Source: Pseudohalioglobus lutimaris (GTDB lineage Bacteria > Pseudomonadota > Gammaproteobacteria > Pseudomonadales > Halieaceae). Taken from it: a stretch of 64,000 nucleotides of DNA. The notes under the pieces were generated by a model. The model made no database searches. It saw nothing but the letters and a program-made list of their open reading frames with translations, and had not been told where the DNA came from. Position numbers and translations under genes: made by a program. The DNA lies in the NCBI RefSeq assembly GCF_002866825.1, contig NZ_PKUS01000012.1, positions 1 through 64,000 on the forward strand. Direction: 5' to 3'. Positions 16,599-24,745 of the stretch are shown here, piece after piece (within the stretch, counting starts at the first letter, position 1; each line of letters starts with the position of its first letter).

Positions 16599-18722
16599 TC
16601 AGGCGAGGGCAGGCGCCACTTCCACCGGTACCCCGTTGACCGCGGCGTTTCCGCTCAGGTCATCGAGATAGCGGTCGTCGGTGAGGTCGTTGCAGCTGAC
16701 CCCCGCGTGCGCTTCAGCGATACCCATCCGTATGCCCTTGCGGTTGTGGCCGTAGCCGTGGGGCAGGCTGACCACACCCGGCATCATCTCATCGCTGGCC
16801 TGTGCGATTACCGCGACCTCGCCCACACGTGAACTGACTTTCACTTCGCCGCCGTCGTCAATACCGCGCGAGGCCATGTCCTGGGGGTGCATCAACAGGG
16901 TGCAGCGGCCCCGGCCCTTTACCAGCCGACGGTAGTTATGCATCCAGGAATTGTTGGAGCGCACATGGCGGCGACCGATCAACCTTAACTGTTGGTCTGC
17001 AGCGCCGGCGAACTCCTCGCGCAGCCTGGCCAGGTCTGCCAGCGGTTCAGGGGTATCGCAGCGAATCTGTTTGTCTTTGGTGAGCAGCCTGCCCGGTAGC
17101 TGTGATTGCAGCGGTCCCAGGTCGATGCCCGAGGGGTGCTTCTTCAGCTCCGCCAGGCTAAGACCGCGTTCCTTCCACGGTCCGGCCTGGAGGCCCATGT
17201 CGATGATCTGCTCTGGTGGTACTGCCGCCTGTGCTTCCTGGCCCAGGCCGGCAGCCACGCGTTTGCCCAGCTCGCTGAATATCTCCCAGTCGTGCAGGGC
17301 GTCTTCCGGCGGTTCGAAAACCGGCGGGTTGTAGCGCGTGGTATTGCGCATGGCCAGTAAGTGGAAAGACAGGTCGTAGTGATCGTGCTCCAGCGGTGAG
17401 GTGGGCGGCAGGATCACGTGCGCATGGCGGGTGGTTTCGTTGATGTAGGGGTCCAGCGACACCATGAACTGCAACTGCTCCAGGGCGTTGTCCAGCTGTG
17501 CCCCGTTGGGTGTGGACAGTACCGGGTTGCCGGCGGCAGTAAACAGGGCCCGTATCTGGCCCTCGCCGGGGGTGGTTATCTCCTCCGCCATCGCCGCCGC
17601 GGGCAGCTCACGGTCGAACTCCGGCAGCCCACGCACCCGGCTCTGGTGGCGATTGAATCCGCCCGGGCCGCTGCTGGCCACCGAGTCTACTGCCGGTGTG
17701 GCGAACAGGCTGCCGCCGGGGCGGTCCAGGTTACCGGTGGCGATGTTGATCAACTGAATCAGCCATTGGCATAGCCCGCCATAGCGCTGTGTAGACAGAC
17801 CCATGCGCCCGTAGCAGATGCCTGCCTCCGCTGCTGCCAGCTCACGTGCCAGACGGCGGGTGTCATCGGCGCTGATGCCGGTGTGCGGCGCCGCGAATTC
17901 GGGGGTGAATCCGGCAATTGCCTGCTCCACCTCGGCCAGGCCGGTAGTGAAGGGCGCCAGATGACCCGGGTTTATCAGTCCCTCGGTAAACAGGGTGTTG
18001 AGCAGGCCCAGCAACAGCAGTGCGTCCGAGCCCGGGGTGATAAAGAAGTGCTCGCTGGCCAGCTCTGCGGTCTCCGTGCGCCGCGGATCCACCACCACCA
18101 GTTTTCCGCCGCGGGCTTTCATGTCCTTGATGCGTTTTTTTACGTCCGGCACGGTCCATAGACTGCCGTTGGACGCCAGCGGGTTGGCCCCCAGCATCAG
18201 GAAGTACTGCGTGTGGTCTATATCCGGCACCGGGAACAGGGATTTGTGTCCGAACAGCCACAGCGACGTCAGGTGGTGGGGCAGCTGGTCCACCGAGGTC
18301 GCGGAGAAGCGGTTTTGGCTGCGGATGTGACGGAACAGGTTCCCCGGGTGGGTCATCATGCCGTAGTTGTGTACCGACGGGTTACCGGCGTAGATGCCCA
18401 CCGCGTTGACCCCGTGAGTTTTTATCGTGTCCACCAGGGCGTTGGCGGTGAGGTCCAGTGCCTCCTCCCAGCTGATGGTCTGCCAGTCGGTAGAGCCGTC
18501 CTGGGCCGTAACTTTTTTCACCGGCTGGCGCAGGCGGTCCGGGTCCTCGTGGATGTCCTGCAGCGCCACCGCCTTGGGGCAGATGTGGCCACGGCTCAGG
18601 GGGTCGTTCTTGTCGCCCTTGATAGAGAGGATTTTATCCCCCTCGGTTTCGATCACCAGTCCGCAAATGGCTTCGCAGAGGTGGCAGGCGCGGTAGTGTG
18701 TGGTGGGTTGCGTGGGGGACAT
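16599..18722 (-). CDS. Molybdopterin oxidoreductase (formate dehydrogenase-like superfamily)
   Basis: A 707-residue enzyme with the N-terminal 4Fe-4S module (CHLCEAICG at residues 13-21 and a fourth Cys in RGHICPKA). Next come the molybdopterin-binding domains (MLGANPLASNG, VVVDPRRTETAELA, GRMGLSTQRYGG) and a C-terminal cofactor-dicluster domain. At the place where formate dehydrogenases have Cys or selenocysteine, this protein reads SATSVDQLPHH, so the metal ligand is not Cys/Sec and may be Ser or Asp. No Tat signal is visible, suggesting a cytoplasmic protein. No electron-transfer subunit lies beside it. The substrate is unknown. Confidence 0.82.
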   Translation of the reverse strand: MSPTQPTTHYRACHLCEAICGLVIETEGDKILSIKGDKNDPLSRGHICPKAVALQDIHEDPDRLRQPVKKVTAQDGSTDWQTISWEEALDLTANALVDTIKTHGVNAVGIYAGNPSVHNYGMMTHPGNLFRHIRSQNRFSATSVDQLPHHLTSLWLFGHKSLFPVPDIDHTQYFLMLGANPLASNGSLWTVPDVKKRIKDMKARGGKLVVVDPRRTETAELASEHFFITPGSDALLLLGLLNTLFTEGLINPGHLAPFTTGLAEVEQAIAGFTPEFAAPHTGISADDTRRLARELAAAEAGICYGRMGLSTQRYGGLCQWLIQLINIATGNLDRPGGSLFATPAVDSVASSGPGGFNRHQSRVRGLPEFDRELPAAAMAEEITTPGEGQIRALFTAAGNPVLSTPNGAQLDNALEQLQFMVSLDPYINETTRHAHVILPPTSPLEHDHYDLSFHLLAMRNTTRYNPPVFEPPEDALHDWEIFSELGKRVAAGLGQEAQAAVPPEQIIDMGLQAGPWKERGLSLAELKKHPSGIDLGPLQSQLPGRLLTKDKQIRCDTPEPLADLARLREEFAGAADQQLRLIGRRHVRSNNSWMHNYRRLVKGRGRCTLLMHPQDMASRGIDDGGEVKVSSRVGEVAVIAQASDEMMPGVVSLPHGYGHNRKGIRMGIAEAHAGVSCNDLTDDRYLDDLSGNAAVNGVPVEVAPALA

Positions 18723-18862
18723 CTGAATGCCTCTAATGGCGATGGGCCTGGCAACAAATGTAATCGCCTCCTACACCAATAGCAACGGCGTTGTCCCGCG
18801 CCAAGCGCAGCGATTATGCTAGCGCGGGCTGCGAGCGTGGGTATGCAGTCCTTGGCTTGCCG

Positions 18863-20284
18863 TCAGCTGTGACCAGCCCTCTGCAACCCGGCAATGTGCT
18901 CCCGCAGGCATTGCAGGCGATGCTCATCCAGTCCATTTTGCCTTGGAGTGATACCAACGCATGCCAGTGCCGCCGCCAGCCGCTCGCTGTCTGGCGACGG
19001 TTTTGCACGCAATGCCAATAGTGTTTCTGCGCGTGGGTCGTCTATTGGCAGGTCTGTTTCCAGAACCCAAAAGCACCAGCGCGCCAGTGACCTCAGCAGC
19101 AGGGTATCACCGGCCTGTGCCATCAGCGTGCCCAGCCATCGCTGGCGTATTTTTTCAGTGCTGTCGGTGGCGATCTGGGCGCATCGGTGCTGCAGGCAGG
19201 GGTTCGAGAAACGTTCGAGCAGCTGGTCCCGGTACGTGAAAAGGTCGAAGCCCTCGGGCGCGGTCAGCGCCGGTAGCAGTTCCCTGGACATCAGTTCGGT
19301 GATTTCGCCCGCCATCGTCGGGTCTGCCATTACATCGGCCACGGTCTCTTTGCCCGCCAGTAATCCGGCTAGTGCAATGCTGGAGTGGCTGGCATTGAGC
19401 AGCCGCAGCTTGATCTCCTCGTAGGGGCGAATATCGTTGACGAACTGTGCACCGGCGGCGGCCCAGTCCGGCACGTCTGTTGCCAGCTTGTCTTCGATGA
19501 TCCACTGGCAAAAGGGCTCGGTTGCCACGGCCCCCGCGTCCTGCAGGCCGATCAGCGCGGCCTGTCGTTGCAGGCCGGCCTCCGTGGTAGCCGGCACAAT
19601 CCTGTCTACCATGGAGCAGGGAAAGGCGACTTCATTTTCCACCCAGTCAACCGCCTCTGCAAATGCCGAGGCCATGTATTGCAGCAGCACTGCGCGCAGT
19701 CGTGCGCTGTTTTCGCCGAGATTGTCACAACTGATAACGTTAATTGGCGCGCCGCCGCTGTGATAGCGTTGCGCGAGCCCCCTGGCCAGCACGCCAATGG
19801 CAGTAGTGGCCAGCTGTGGGTCGGCCAGATCCTGTTTTACCGATGGCAGTGCGCGAGCCAGTGTCCAGCCGTCTTCGCCCAGGCAATAACCCTTCTCGGT
19901 GACGGTAAGGGTCACCACACGAATAGCGGGGTCGGCCAGCAATCCGGTCACAGCTGCGGGTGATCGTGGCGCCGCCAGCACCCGCTGTAGACACCCGATC
20001 ACTCTCAGCTCACGCAGGTTCTGGTTTTCGCTGAGCACCGAATACAGGCCGTCCTGGGGTGCCAGTTGTTGGGTTACCCGGTCGCTGCGCATGGATACAC
20101 CAATAATGCCCCAGTCACCGCCGCTGCGGGCGATGGCCGTGTCCGTATAGACAGCCTGGTGGGCCCGGTGAAATGCGCCCAGGCCCAGGTGAAGAATGCC
20201 GGGTTTGAGTGTGTTGCGGTCATAGCCGGGTGTGGCCACCCCTGCGGTGACTGCAGCCAGGTTACCGTTACTCAGTCTCTTCAT
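18863..20284 (-). CDS. uxuB: Fructuronate reductase (mannitol dehydrogenase family)
   Basis: A 473-residue NAD-dependent polyol dehydrogenase. It has the N-terminal nucleotide-binding stretch ILHLGLGAFHRAHQAVYTD and the family motifs VSMRSDRV, VISCDNLGENSARLR and EIKLRLLNASHSSIALAGLLAG. In context it should reduce D-fructuronate to D-mannonate, the step between UxaC and UxuA. Tagaturonate or mannitol activity cannot be excluded by sequence alone. The frame opens at 20350, but ATG 20284 lies one base after the uxaC stop and places the Rossmann motif normally. Last gene of the leftward gntR-uxaC-uxuB unit. Confidence 0.87.
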   Translation of the reverse strand: MKRLSNGNLAAVTAGVATPGYDRNTLKPGILHLGLGAFHRAHQAVYTDTAIARSGGDWGIIGVSMRSDRVTQQLAPQDGLYSVLSENQNLRELRVIGCLQRVLAAPRSPAAVTGLLADPAIRVVTLTVTEKGYCLGEDGWTLARALPSVKQDLADPQLATTAIGVLARGLAQRYHSGGAPINVISCDNLGENSARLRAVLLQYMASAFAEAVDWVENEVAFPCSMVDRIVPATTEAGLQRQAALIGLQDAGAVATEPFCQWIIEDKLATDVPDWAAAGAQFVNDIRPYEEIKLRLLNASHSSIALAGLLAGKETVADVMADPTMAGEITELMSRELLPALTAPEGFDLFTYRDQLLERFSNPCLQHRCAQIATDSTEKIRQRWLGTLMAQAGDTLLLRSLARWCFWVLETDLPIDDPRAETLLALRAKPSPDSERLAAALACVGITPRQNGLDEHRLQCLREHIAGLQRAGHS

Positions 20285-20285
20285 G

Positions 20286-21698
20286 TCAAAGCCGGTATGC
20301 TCGCCGGGCGAGGTTGCAGGTGAGGTCCTGCGCCAGTTCGGCAGCCTCATTCATCTCCAGCCGGTGTTCTGCCACCAGTTGCGCCAGGAAGCGGCAGTCC
20401 ATGCGCCGGGCCACGTCATGGCGGGCCGGAATGGAAAGGAACGCGCGCGTGTCGTCGTTAAACCCGGCAGTGTTATAGAACCCTGCTGTTTCCGTTACCT
20501 GCTGCCGGTAACGCAACATGCCCTCAGGGCTGTCGTGAAACCACCAGGGCGGGCCCAGCAGCAGGGCCGGGTAGTGGCCGGCAAGAGGGGCCAGTTCTCT
20601 GGCATAAGTGGTCTCGTCCAGGGTGAACAGGATCAGGGTGAAGTCACGGTGGTTGCCGACCCGGTCCAGCAGGGGTTTCAGGTTGCGCACAAACTCACCA
20701 GCCAGCGGGACATCGGCGCCACGGTCGCGCCCAAAGTCCGCGAACAGCGCGGGGTTGTGATTGCGGTATACGCCGGGGTGCAGCTGCATCACCAGTCCGT
20801 CATCCAGGCTCATCAGCGCCATCTCGGTCAGTAGCTGGCCGCGAAACTGATCTGCTTGCTCGGCATTTAACTCGCCGCGCAATGCGCCCTGGTAAAGCTT
20901 TTCGCACTGGGCCGGGGTCAGGTCTTCACAGCGCGCGCTGGGGTGACCGTGATCGGTGGAGGTTGCGCCCATTTCCCGGAAGTACAGCCGTCGCTCCCGG
21001 TGTGCCCTGAGGTAGCCCGCATAGCTGCCGCAATCCTCACCGGAAATCGCTTCAAATTGCTCGATATTGCGCGAGAATCCTTCGTAATCCGGGTCCACTA
21101 CCGGGTCGGGCCGGTAGGCGGTAATGACCCGGCCCGCGCCTAGTGCGTCCCGCAGTTTGCCGTGTGCCTGTAGTGAGTCCAGGGGCGATTCGGTGGTGGC
21201 GATCACCTCAATATTGAAGCGATCCAGCAATGCCCGTGGCAGAAAGGCCGGGGTTGCAAGCTGCCGGTTTATCTCCGCGTAGATGTCAGCACCTGTCTGG
21301 CTGTCCAGTTGCCGCTCAATCCCGAATACCTCCCCGAGCACGTGGTCCATCCACAAGCGAGTGGGCGTGCCGCGAAACAGGTAATAGTGGTCGGCGAAAG
21401 TTTGCCAGACCTGCTCCGGGTTCTCTTCGCAGGGGCCGCCGCAAGCAGGCTGCAAGCCCAGGCTGGCGAGACTGACACCTTTACTGTAAAGCATGCGCAG
21501 CAGGTAGTGGTCAGGTTTGATCAGCAACTCGCTGGCATTGGGGAAAGGCTTGTTATCGGCGAACCAGTTGGGGTCGGTATGGCCATGGGGACTGATGATG
21601 GGCAGCGTGCGCACCGTCCCATAGAGTTCCCTTGCTATTTCGCGCTGCCGGCTGTCGCTGCTGAAGAGTCGGTCCGGGTGGAGTGCAGAAGATGTCAC
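20286..21698 (-). CDS. uxaC: Glucuronate (uronate) isomerase
   Basis: A 470-residue enzyme of the amidohydrolase-like UxaC family. It has the N-terminal metal motif PIISPHGHTDPNWFADN, then NIEVIATTESPLDSLQAH, and near the end LLGPPWWFHDSPEGMLRYR and TAGFYNTAGFNDDTRAFLSIPARHD, all family signatures. It converts D-glucuronate to D-fructuronate (and galacturonate to tagaturonate). The start is GTG at 21698, seven bases after the regulator's stop. This indicates an operon with the GntR gene and uxuB. Confidence 0.95.
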   Translation of the reverse strand: MTSSALHPDRLFSSDSRQREIARELYGTVRTLPIISPHGHTDPNWFADNKPFPNASELLIKPDHYLLRMLYSKGVSLASLGLQPACGGPCEENPEQVWQTFADHYYLFRGTPTRLWMDHVLGEVFGIERQLDSQTGADIYAEINRQLATPAFLPRALLDRFNIEVIATTESPLDSLQAHGKLRDALGAGRVITAYRPDPVVDPDYEGFSRNIEQFEAISGEDCGSYAGYLRAHRERRLYFREMGATSTDHGHPSARCEDLTPAQCEKLYQGALRGELNAEQADQFRGQLLTEMALMSLDDGLVMQLHPGVYRNHNPALFADFGRDRGADVPLAGEFVRNLKPLLDRVGNHRDFTLILFTLDETTYARELAPLAGHYPALLLGPPWWFHDSPEGMLRYRQQVTETAGFYNTAGFNDDTRAFLSIPARHDVARRMDCRFLAQLVAEHRLEMNEAAELAQDLTCNLARRAYRL

Positions 21699-21704
21699 GT
21701 TAAC

Positions 21705-22394
21705 TCACTGTGATTCGAGCAGGTGATCTATTACCCGCTGCAGGTGGGCGGCCATCGCGCGGCGGGAGCTGGCAGGGTCGCGCTCTTCCAGCGCCTGTAA
21801 TATCCGGCGGTGATCCTCGATGATGGGTTTTATCCCTTCTTCGCGCACGCGTTGGTGAAAGCGTTGGCTGATTTCGGATTCGTTACGTAACTGCCACAAC
21901 CAGTTCACCGTGGCGCTGATTGCGCTGTTGCCCGCCGCTTCGGCAATCAAGCAGTGAAATTGCTGGTCGGCCTTTTCCTGCGCGCCATGTTGCCGGTTCT
22001 CTTGCTCCATCTCCGCCAGCAGGCTCTTTAAGCTGGCGATCTGTTCGTTGGTGATGCGCTCAGCTGCCAATGCGCAGGCCTCGCCTTCGAACAGGCGGCG
22101 GGCCTCAAGGATCTCGAAGGGGCCCGGGCCCTGATCCGCCGCTACCGGCGTGAAGGGCGCGCTGTTGTCGACCACGTAAACACCCGAGCCGGAACGGATT
22201 TCCACCAGGCCGGCAATCTCCAGGGCGATCATGGCCTCGCGTATGGTGGGTCTGCTGACGCCGAAACGTTCTGCCAGATCCCGTTCCGCGGGTAACCGTT
22301 CGCCAGCGCCGATACTGCCGCTCTGGATGACGGCCACCAGCTGCTCGGCGACCTGCAGGTACAGGCGACGGGTTTTTACCGCTTTAATTTCCAT
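21705..22394 (-). CDS. GntR-family (FadR/FCD subfamily) uronate regulator, UxuR-like
   Basis: A 229-residue repressor. The N-terminal winged HTH reads LPAERDLAERFGVSRPTIREAMIALEIAGLVEIRSG (split here for length: first half LPAERDLAERFGVSRPTIRE), followed by an FCD ligand domain (about 95-225) with the expected Asp/His-rich helices. It heads the uxaC-uxuB unit and is divergent from kdgK-uxuA. UxuR/ExuR in enterobacteria bind AAATTGGTATACCAATTT-like sites. A site of that type lies between the two units at 22463-22479. The frame opens at 22484, but ATG 22394 gives the normal N-terminus and places the operator upstream rather than inside the gene. Confidence 0.87.
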   Translation of the reverse strand: MEIKAVKTRRLYLQVAEQLVAVIQSGSIGAGERLPAERDLAERFGVSRPTIREAMIALEIAGLVEIRSGSGVYVVDNSAPFTPVAADQGPGPFEILEARRLFEGEACALAAERITNEQIASLKSLLAEMEQENRQHGAQEKADQQFHCLIAEAAGNSAISATVNWLWQLRNESEISQRFHQRVREEGIKPIIEDHRRILQALEERDPASSRRAMAAHLQRVIDHLLESQ

Positions 22395-22462
22395 CTGGGC
22401 CTTTATGGTGTCAGTAGTCGGTTCGCGTCTTGCCAAACCTGGCGACGTCGTGCAGACTGGTA

Positions 22463-22479
22463 AATTGGTATGGCCAATT
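22463..22479. promoter_or_regulatory. Predicted UxuR-type operator in the gntR/kdgK divergent promoter
   Basis: AATTGGTATGGCCAATT is a perfect inverted repeat (AATTGG, five-base spacer, CCAATT), preceded by a further A. It closely resembles the E. coli UxuR/ExuR consensus AAATTGGTATACCAATTT. It overlaps TAAATT (22461-22466), a possible extended -10 for kdgK (TGG before it). A related site is at 24665-24680 on the TonB receptor promoter. The regulator is inferred to be the adjacent GntR protein. Confidence 0.75.
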
Positions 22480-22525
22480 ATCATCTCAGAGGCCGGCGCA
22501 AGCCGTCAAGTGTACAGAGGATTCG

Positions 22526-23413
22526 ATGACCGGCGAAGAAACTATCTGTTGTGCGGGGGAGGTAATGGTTGAGTTGGCGCCCGCCGCCGGTGAGCGGCTC
22601 TATCAGCAGGGCTTTGCCGGCGACACCTTCAATACCGCCGTCTATCTGGCTCGTGCCGGCCTACAGGTGCGTTATCTCACCCGCCTGGGCGATGACGCAC
22701 TGTCTTCAGCGGCTCTCGCACAAATGCGTCTTGAGGGTGTCGATACGGATAGCGTTGCTATCTCACCGGGACGTGTGCCCGGCTTGTACATGATCAGCAA
22801 TGACGAACAGGGAGAGCGCCAGTTCAGTTACTGGCGCTCCGCCAGCCCCGCCAGAGAGCTTTTCGACACGGTACCTGAGGTGTCGCCTCCAGACGTGTTC
22901 TACTTCAGCGGCATCACCCTGGCGGTGACCGCTGCCGGCCTGGACAATCTGGTGGCAATGCTGGAGCAGCTGCGTTCCCGGGGCACCCGAATTGCTTTTG
23001 ATCCCAACTATCGCCCTGCGTTGTGGGGCGAACGCGCCATGGCGCAGCGTCACTACCTGGCGGTATTGCCCCTCTGTGACATGATATTTGCAACCTCGGA
23101 AGACGATGCCTTGTTATGGGATATCGATGACCCGTCAGCGAGTCAGGCGTTTTATCGCGAACAGGGGGCGGCGGAGGTTGTGATCAAGGGCAATGGCTTA
23201 ACGGCTTATGTGAGTAGCGAAGGCGAGCAATACCAGAGCCGGGCGGACAGGGTGGACGCCATCGATACTACAGGTGCCGGGGATGCCTTCAATGCAGCCT
23301 ATATGGCCCAACGATTATGCGGCGCGGGTATTGGCGAATCAATTGCCCACGCCCAGGCACTCAGCGCCAGGGTGGTGCAGCATCGCGGTGCCATTATTCC
23401 CCGCGACGAATAG
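22526..23413 (+). CDS. kdgK: 2-keto-3-deoxygluconate kinase (PfkB family)
   Basis: A 295-residue ribokinase-fold sugar kinase. The N-terminal part (GEVMVELAPAAGERLYQQGFAGDTFNTA, here abbreviated to GDTFNTAVYLAR) holds the substrate-binding Gly/Asn pattern. The C-terminal PfkB signature DTTGAGDAFNAAYM contains the catalytic Asp. In this locus it should phosphorylate KDG from UxuA to KDPG. No KDPG aldolase is in the window. The frame opens at 22430, but ATG 22526 with AGAGG at 22516-22520 is the sensible start and leaves the operator upstream. uxuA follows after 20 bases. Confidence 0.9.
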   Translation: MTGEETICCAGEVMVELAPAAGERLYQQGFAGDTFNTAVYLARAGLQVRYLTRLGDDALSSAALAQMRLEGVDTDSVAISPGRVPGLYMISNDEQGERQFSYWRSASPARELFDTVPEVSPPDVFYFSGITLAVTAAGLDNLVAMLEQLRSRGTRIAFDPNYRPALWGERAMAQRHYLAVLPLCDMIFATSEDDALLWDIDDPSASQAFYREQGAAEVVIKGNGLTAYVSSEGEQYQSRADRVDAIDTTGAGDAFNAAYMAQRLCGAGIGESIAHAQALSARVVQHRGAIIPRDE

Positions 23414-23433
23414 CAGGATAAGGAAGAGAAGAT

Positions 23434-24618
23434 ATGCAGGAAACATGGCGATGGTTTGGTCCCGATGACCCCATAAGTCTGCGCAACATTGTGCAGGCGG
23501 GTGCCACGGGTGTGGTCACGTCGCTACACCACGTGCCCACGGGCGAAGTCTGGCCGCAGCAGGACGTGCTGCAGCGCAAGGCGGAAATCGAAGCTCACGG
23601 CATGAACTGGGCAGTTGTGGAAAGTTTGCCCGTTCACAACGATATCAAGACCCGCAGCGGAAACTACATTCAGCTGATAGACAATTACAAGCAGTCACTG
23701 CGTCGCATCGGCGAGGCGGGCATTGAGGTGGTGTGCTACAACTTTATGCCTGTGGTTGACTGGACCCGGACCAGCCTCAGCTACAGCTTGCCCAATGGCG
23801 CACAAGCGTTGCGTTTTGAGATGACCGATTTCGCGGCCTACGATGTGTATATGCTGCAGCGAGATGGCGCAATCGCGGATTACGATCCGGTGCTGCTGGA
23901 AAAGGCGCGGCAGCGCTTTGACGCGATGTCTGCAGCCGAGAGGGCGCTGCTGGAGCAAAACATCATTGCCGGCCTGCCCGGCGGAGAGGGCTCCTACGAC
24001 CGCGAGGGCATCAAGACCGCCATCGCCCAGTTTATTGAGCTTGGTACAGAGGGTATGCGCAGTAACCTCTATGCGTTTCTGGATGAGGTTGTACCCGTGG
24101 CGGAAGAGGCGGGAGTGCGCTTGTGCATTCACCCCGACGATCCCCCGTTTACCCTGTTTGGCCTGCCCAGAGTGGTGTCTACGGCTGATGATGCGCGCGC
24201 TATCCTGGATCGTGTCCCCAGTCCCTGTAACGGGCTCACACTGTGTGCCGGTTCTTTTGGAGCACGCGCCGACAATGATCTTGTGGGTATGGTGCGCGAG
24301 TTTGGTCCTGTGATTCACTTTGTGCACCTGCGTAACGTTCGCCGCGAGGCAGACGGCTCCTTTTACGAGTCTGATCACCTTGACGGGGACAACGACATGG
24401 TGGGTTTGATCGGCGCTTTGCTGGACGAGGAGCGCAGGCGCGAGGACGAGGGCAGGTCGGATCGCATTCCGATGCGCCCCGACCATGGGCACTTGATGGA
24501 GGGCGAGGCCTCTGGTGCTGTAAACCCCGGGTACTCCTACGTTGGCAGAATGAAAGGTCTCGCGGAACTGCGAGGCGTTATGTGTGCAATGGAGAGCATG
24601 CGTAACCGGACGCCCTAG
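23434..24618 (+). CDS. uxuA: Mannonate dehydratase
   Basis: A 394-residue TIM-barrel enzyme converting D-mannonate to 2-keto-3-deoxygluconate with Mn2+/Fe2+. Family motifs are seen: QETWRWFGPDDPISL at the N-terminus, NWAVVESLPVHNDIK, CYNFMPVVDWTRT, VRLCIHPDDPPFTLFGLPR, LCAGSFGAR, HFVHLRNV and the closing RPDHGHLMEGE (metal/active-site His and Asp). The length matches the family. The ribosome site AAGGAAGAG precedes the ATG. It is co-transcribed with kdgK (20-base gap). Confidence 0.96.
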   Translation: MQETWRWFGPDDPISLRNIVQAGATGVVTSLHHVPTGEVWPQQDVLQRKAEIEAHGMNWAVVESLPVHNDIKTRSGNYIQLIDNYKQSLRRIGEAGIEVVCYNFMPVVDWTRTSLSYSLPNGAQALRFEMTDFAAYDVYMLQRDGAIADYDPVLLEKARQRFDAMSAAERALLEQNIIAGLPGGEGSYDREGIKTAIAQFIELGTEGMRSNLYAFLDEVVPVAEEAGVRLCIHPDDPPFTLFGLPRVVSTADDARAILDRVPSPCNGLTLCAGSFGARADNDLVGMVREFGPVIHFVHLRNVRREADGSFYESDHLDGDNDMVGLIGALLDEERRREDEGRSDRIPMRPDHGHLMEGEASGAVNPGYSYVGRMKGLAELRGVMCAMESMRNRTP

Positions 24619-24638
24619 CAGGTCGCTTGCCCTGCGGG

Positions 24639-24667
24639 TTGACAGCCCCGGGGATCAAACCTATATT
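24639..24667 (+). promoter_or_regulatory. Sigma-70 promoter of the TonB receptor/glucuronide operon
   Basis: TTGACA (24639-24644), a 17-base spacer and TATATT (24662-24667) make a near-ideal promoter about 80 bases before the receptor start at 24746. The predicted operator 24665-24680 overlaps the -10 and start site, so a bound repressor would occlude it. Confidence 0.75.
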
Positions 24668-24680
24668 GGTCAGGCCACTT
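24665..24680. promoter_or_regulatory. Second predicted UxuR-type operator
   Basis: ATTGGTCAGGCCACTT has the same build as the site at 22463-22479: ATTGGT, two variable bases, GGCCA, one variable base, TT. The inverted repeat is TTGG-N5-CCA. Its position on the -10 of a strong promoter suits repression. The same GntR protein is the likely binder (inference). Confidence 0.6.
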
Positions 24681-24745
24681 GGCCATATGACGACTAATAT
24701 AAAAACACCGCAGCTCTAATGCCGCGCCCAGGGAGAAATAACCCA

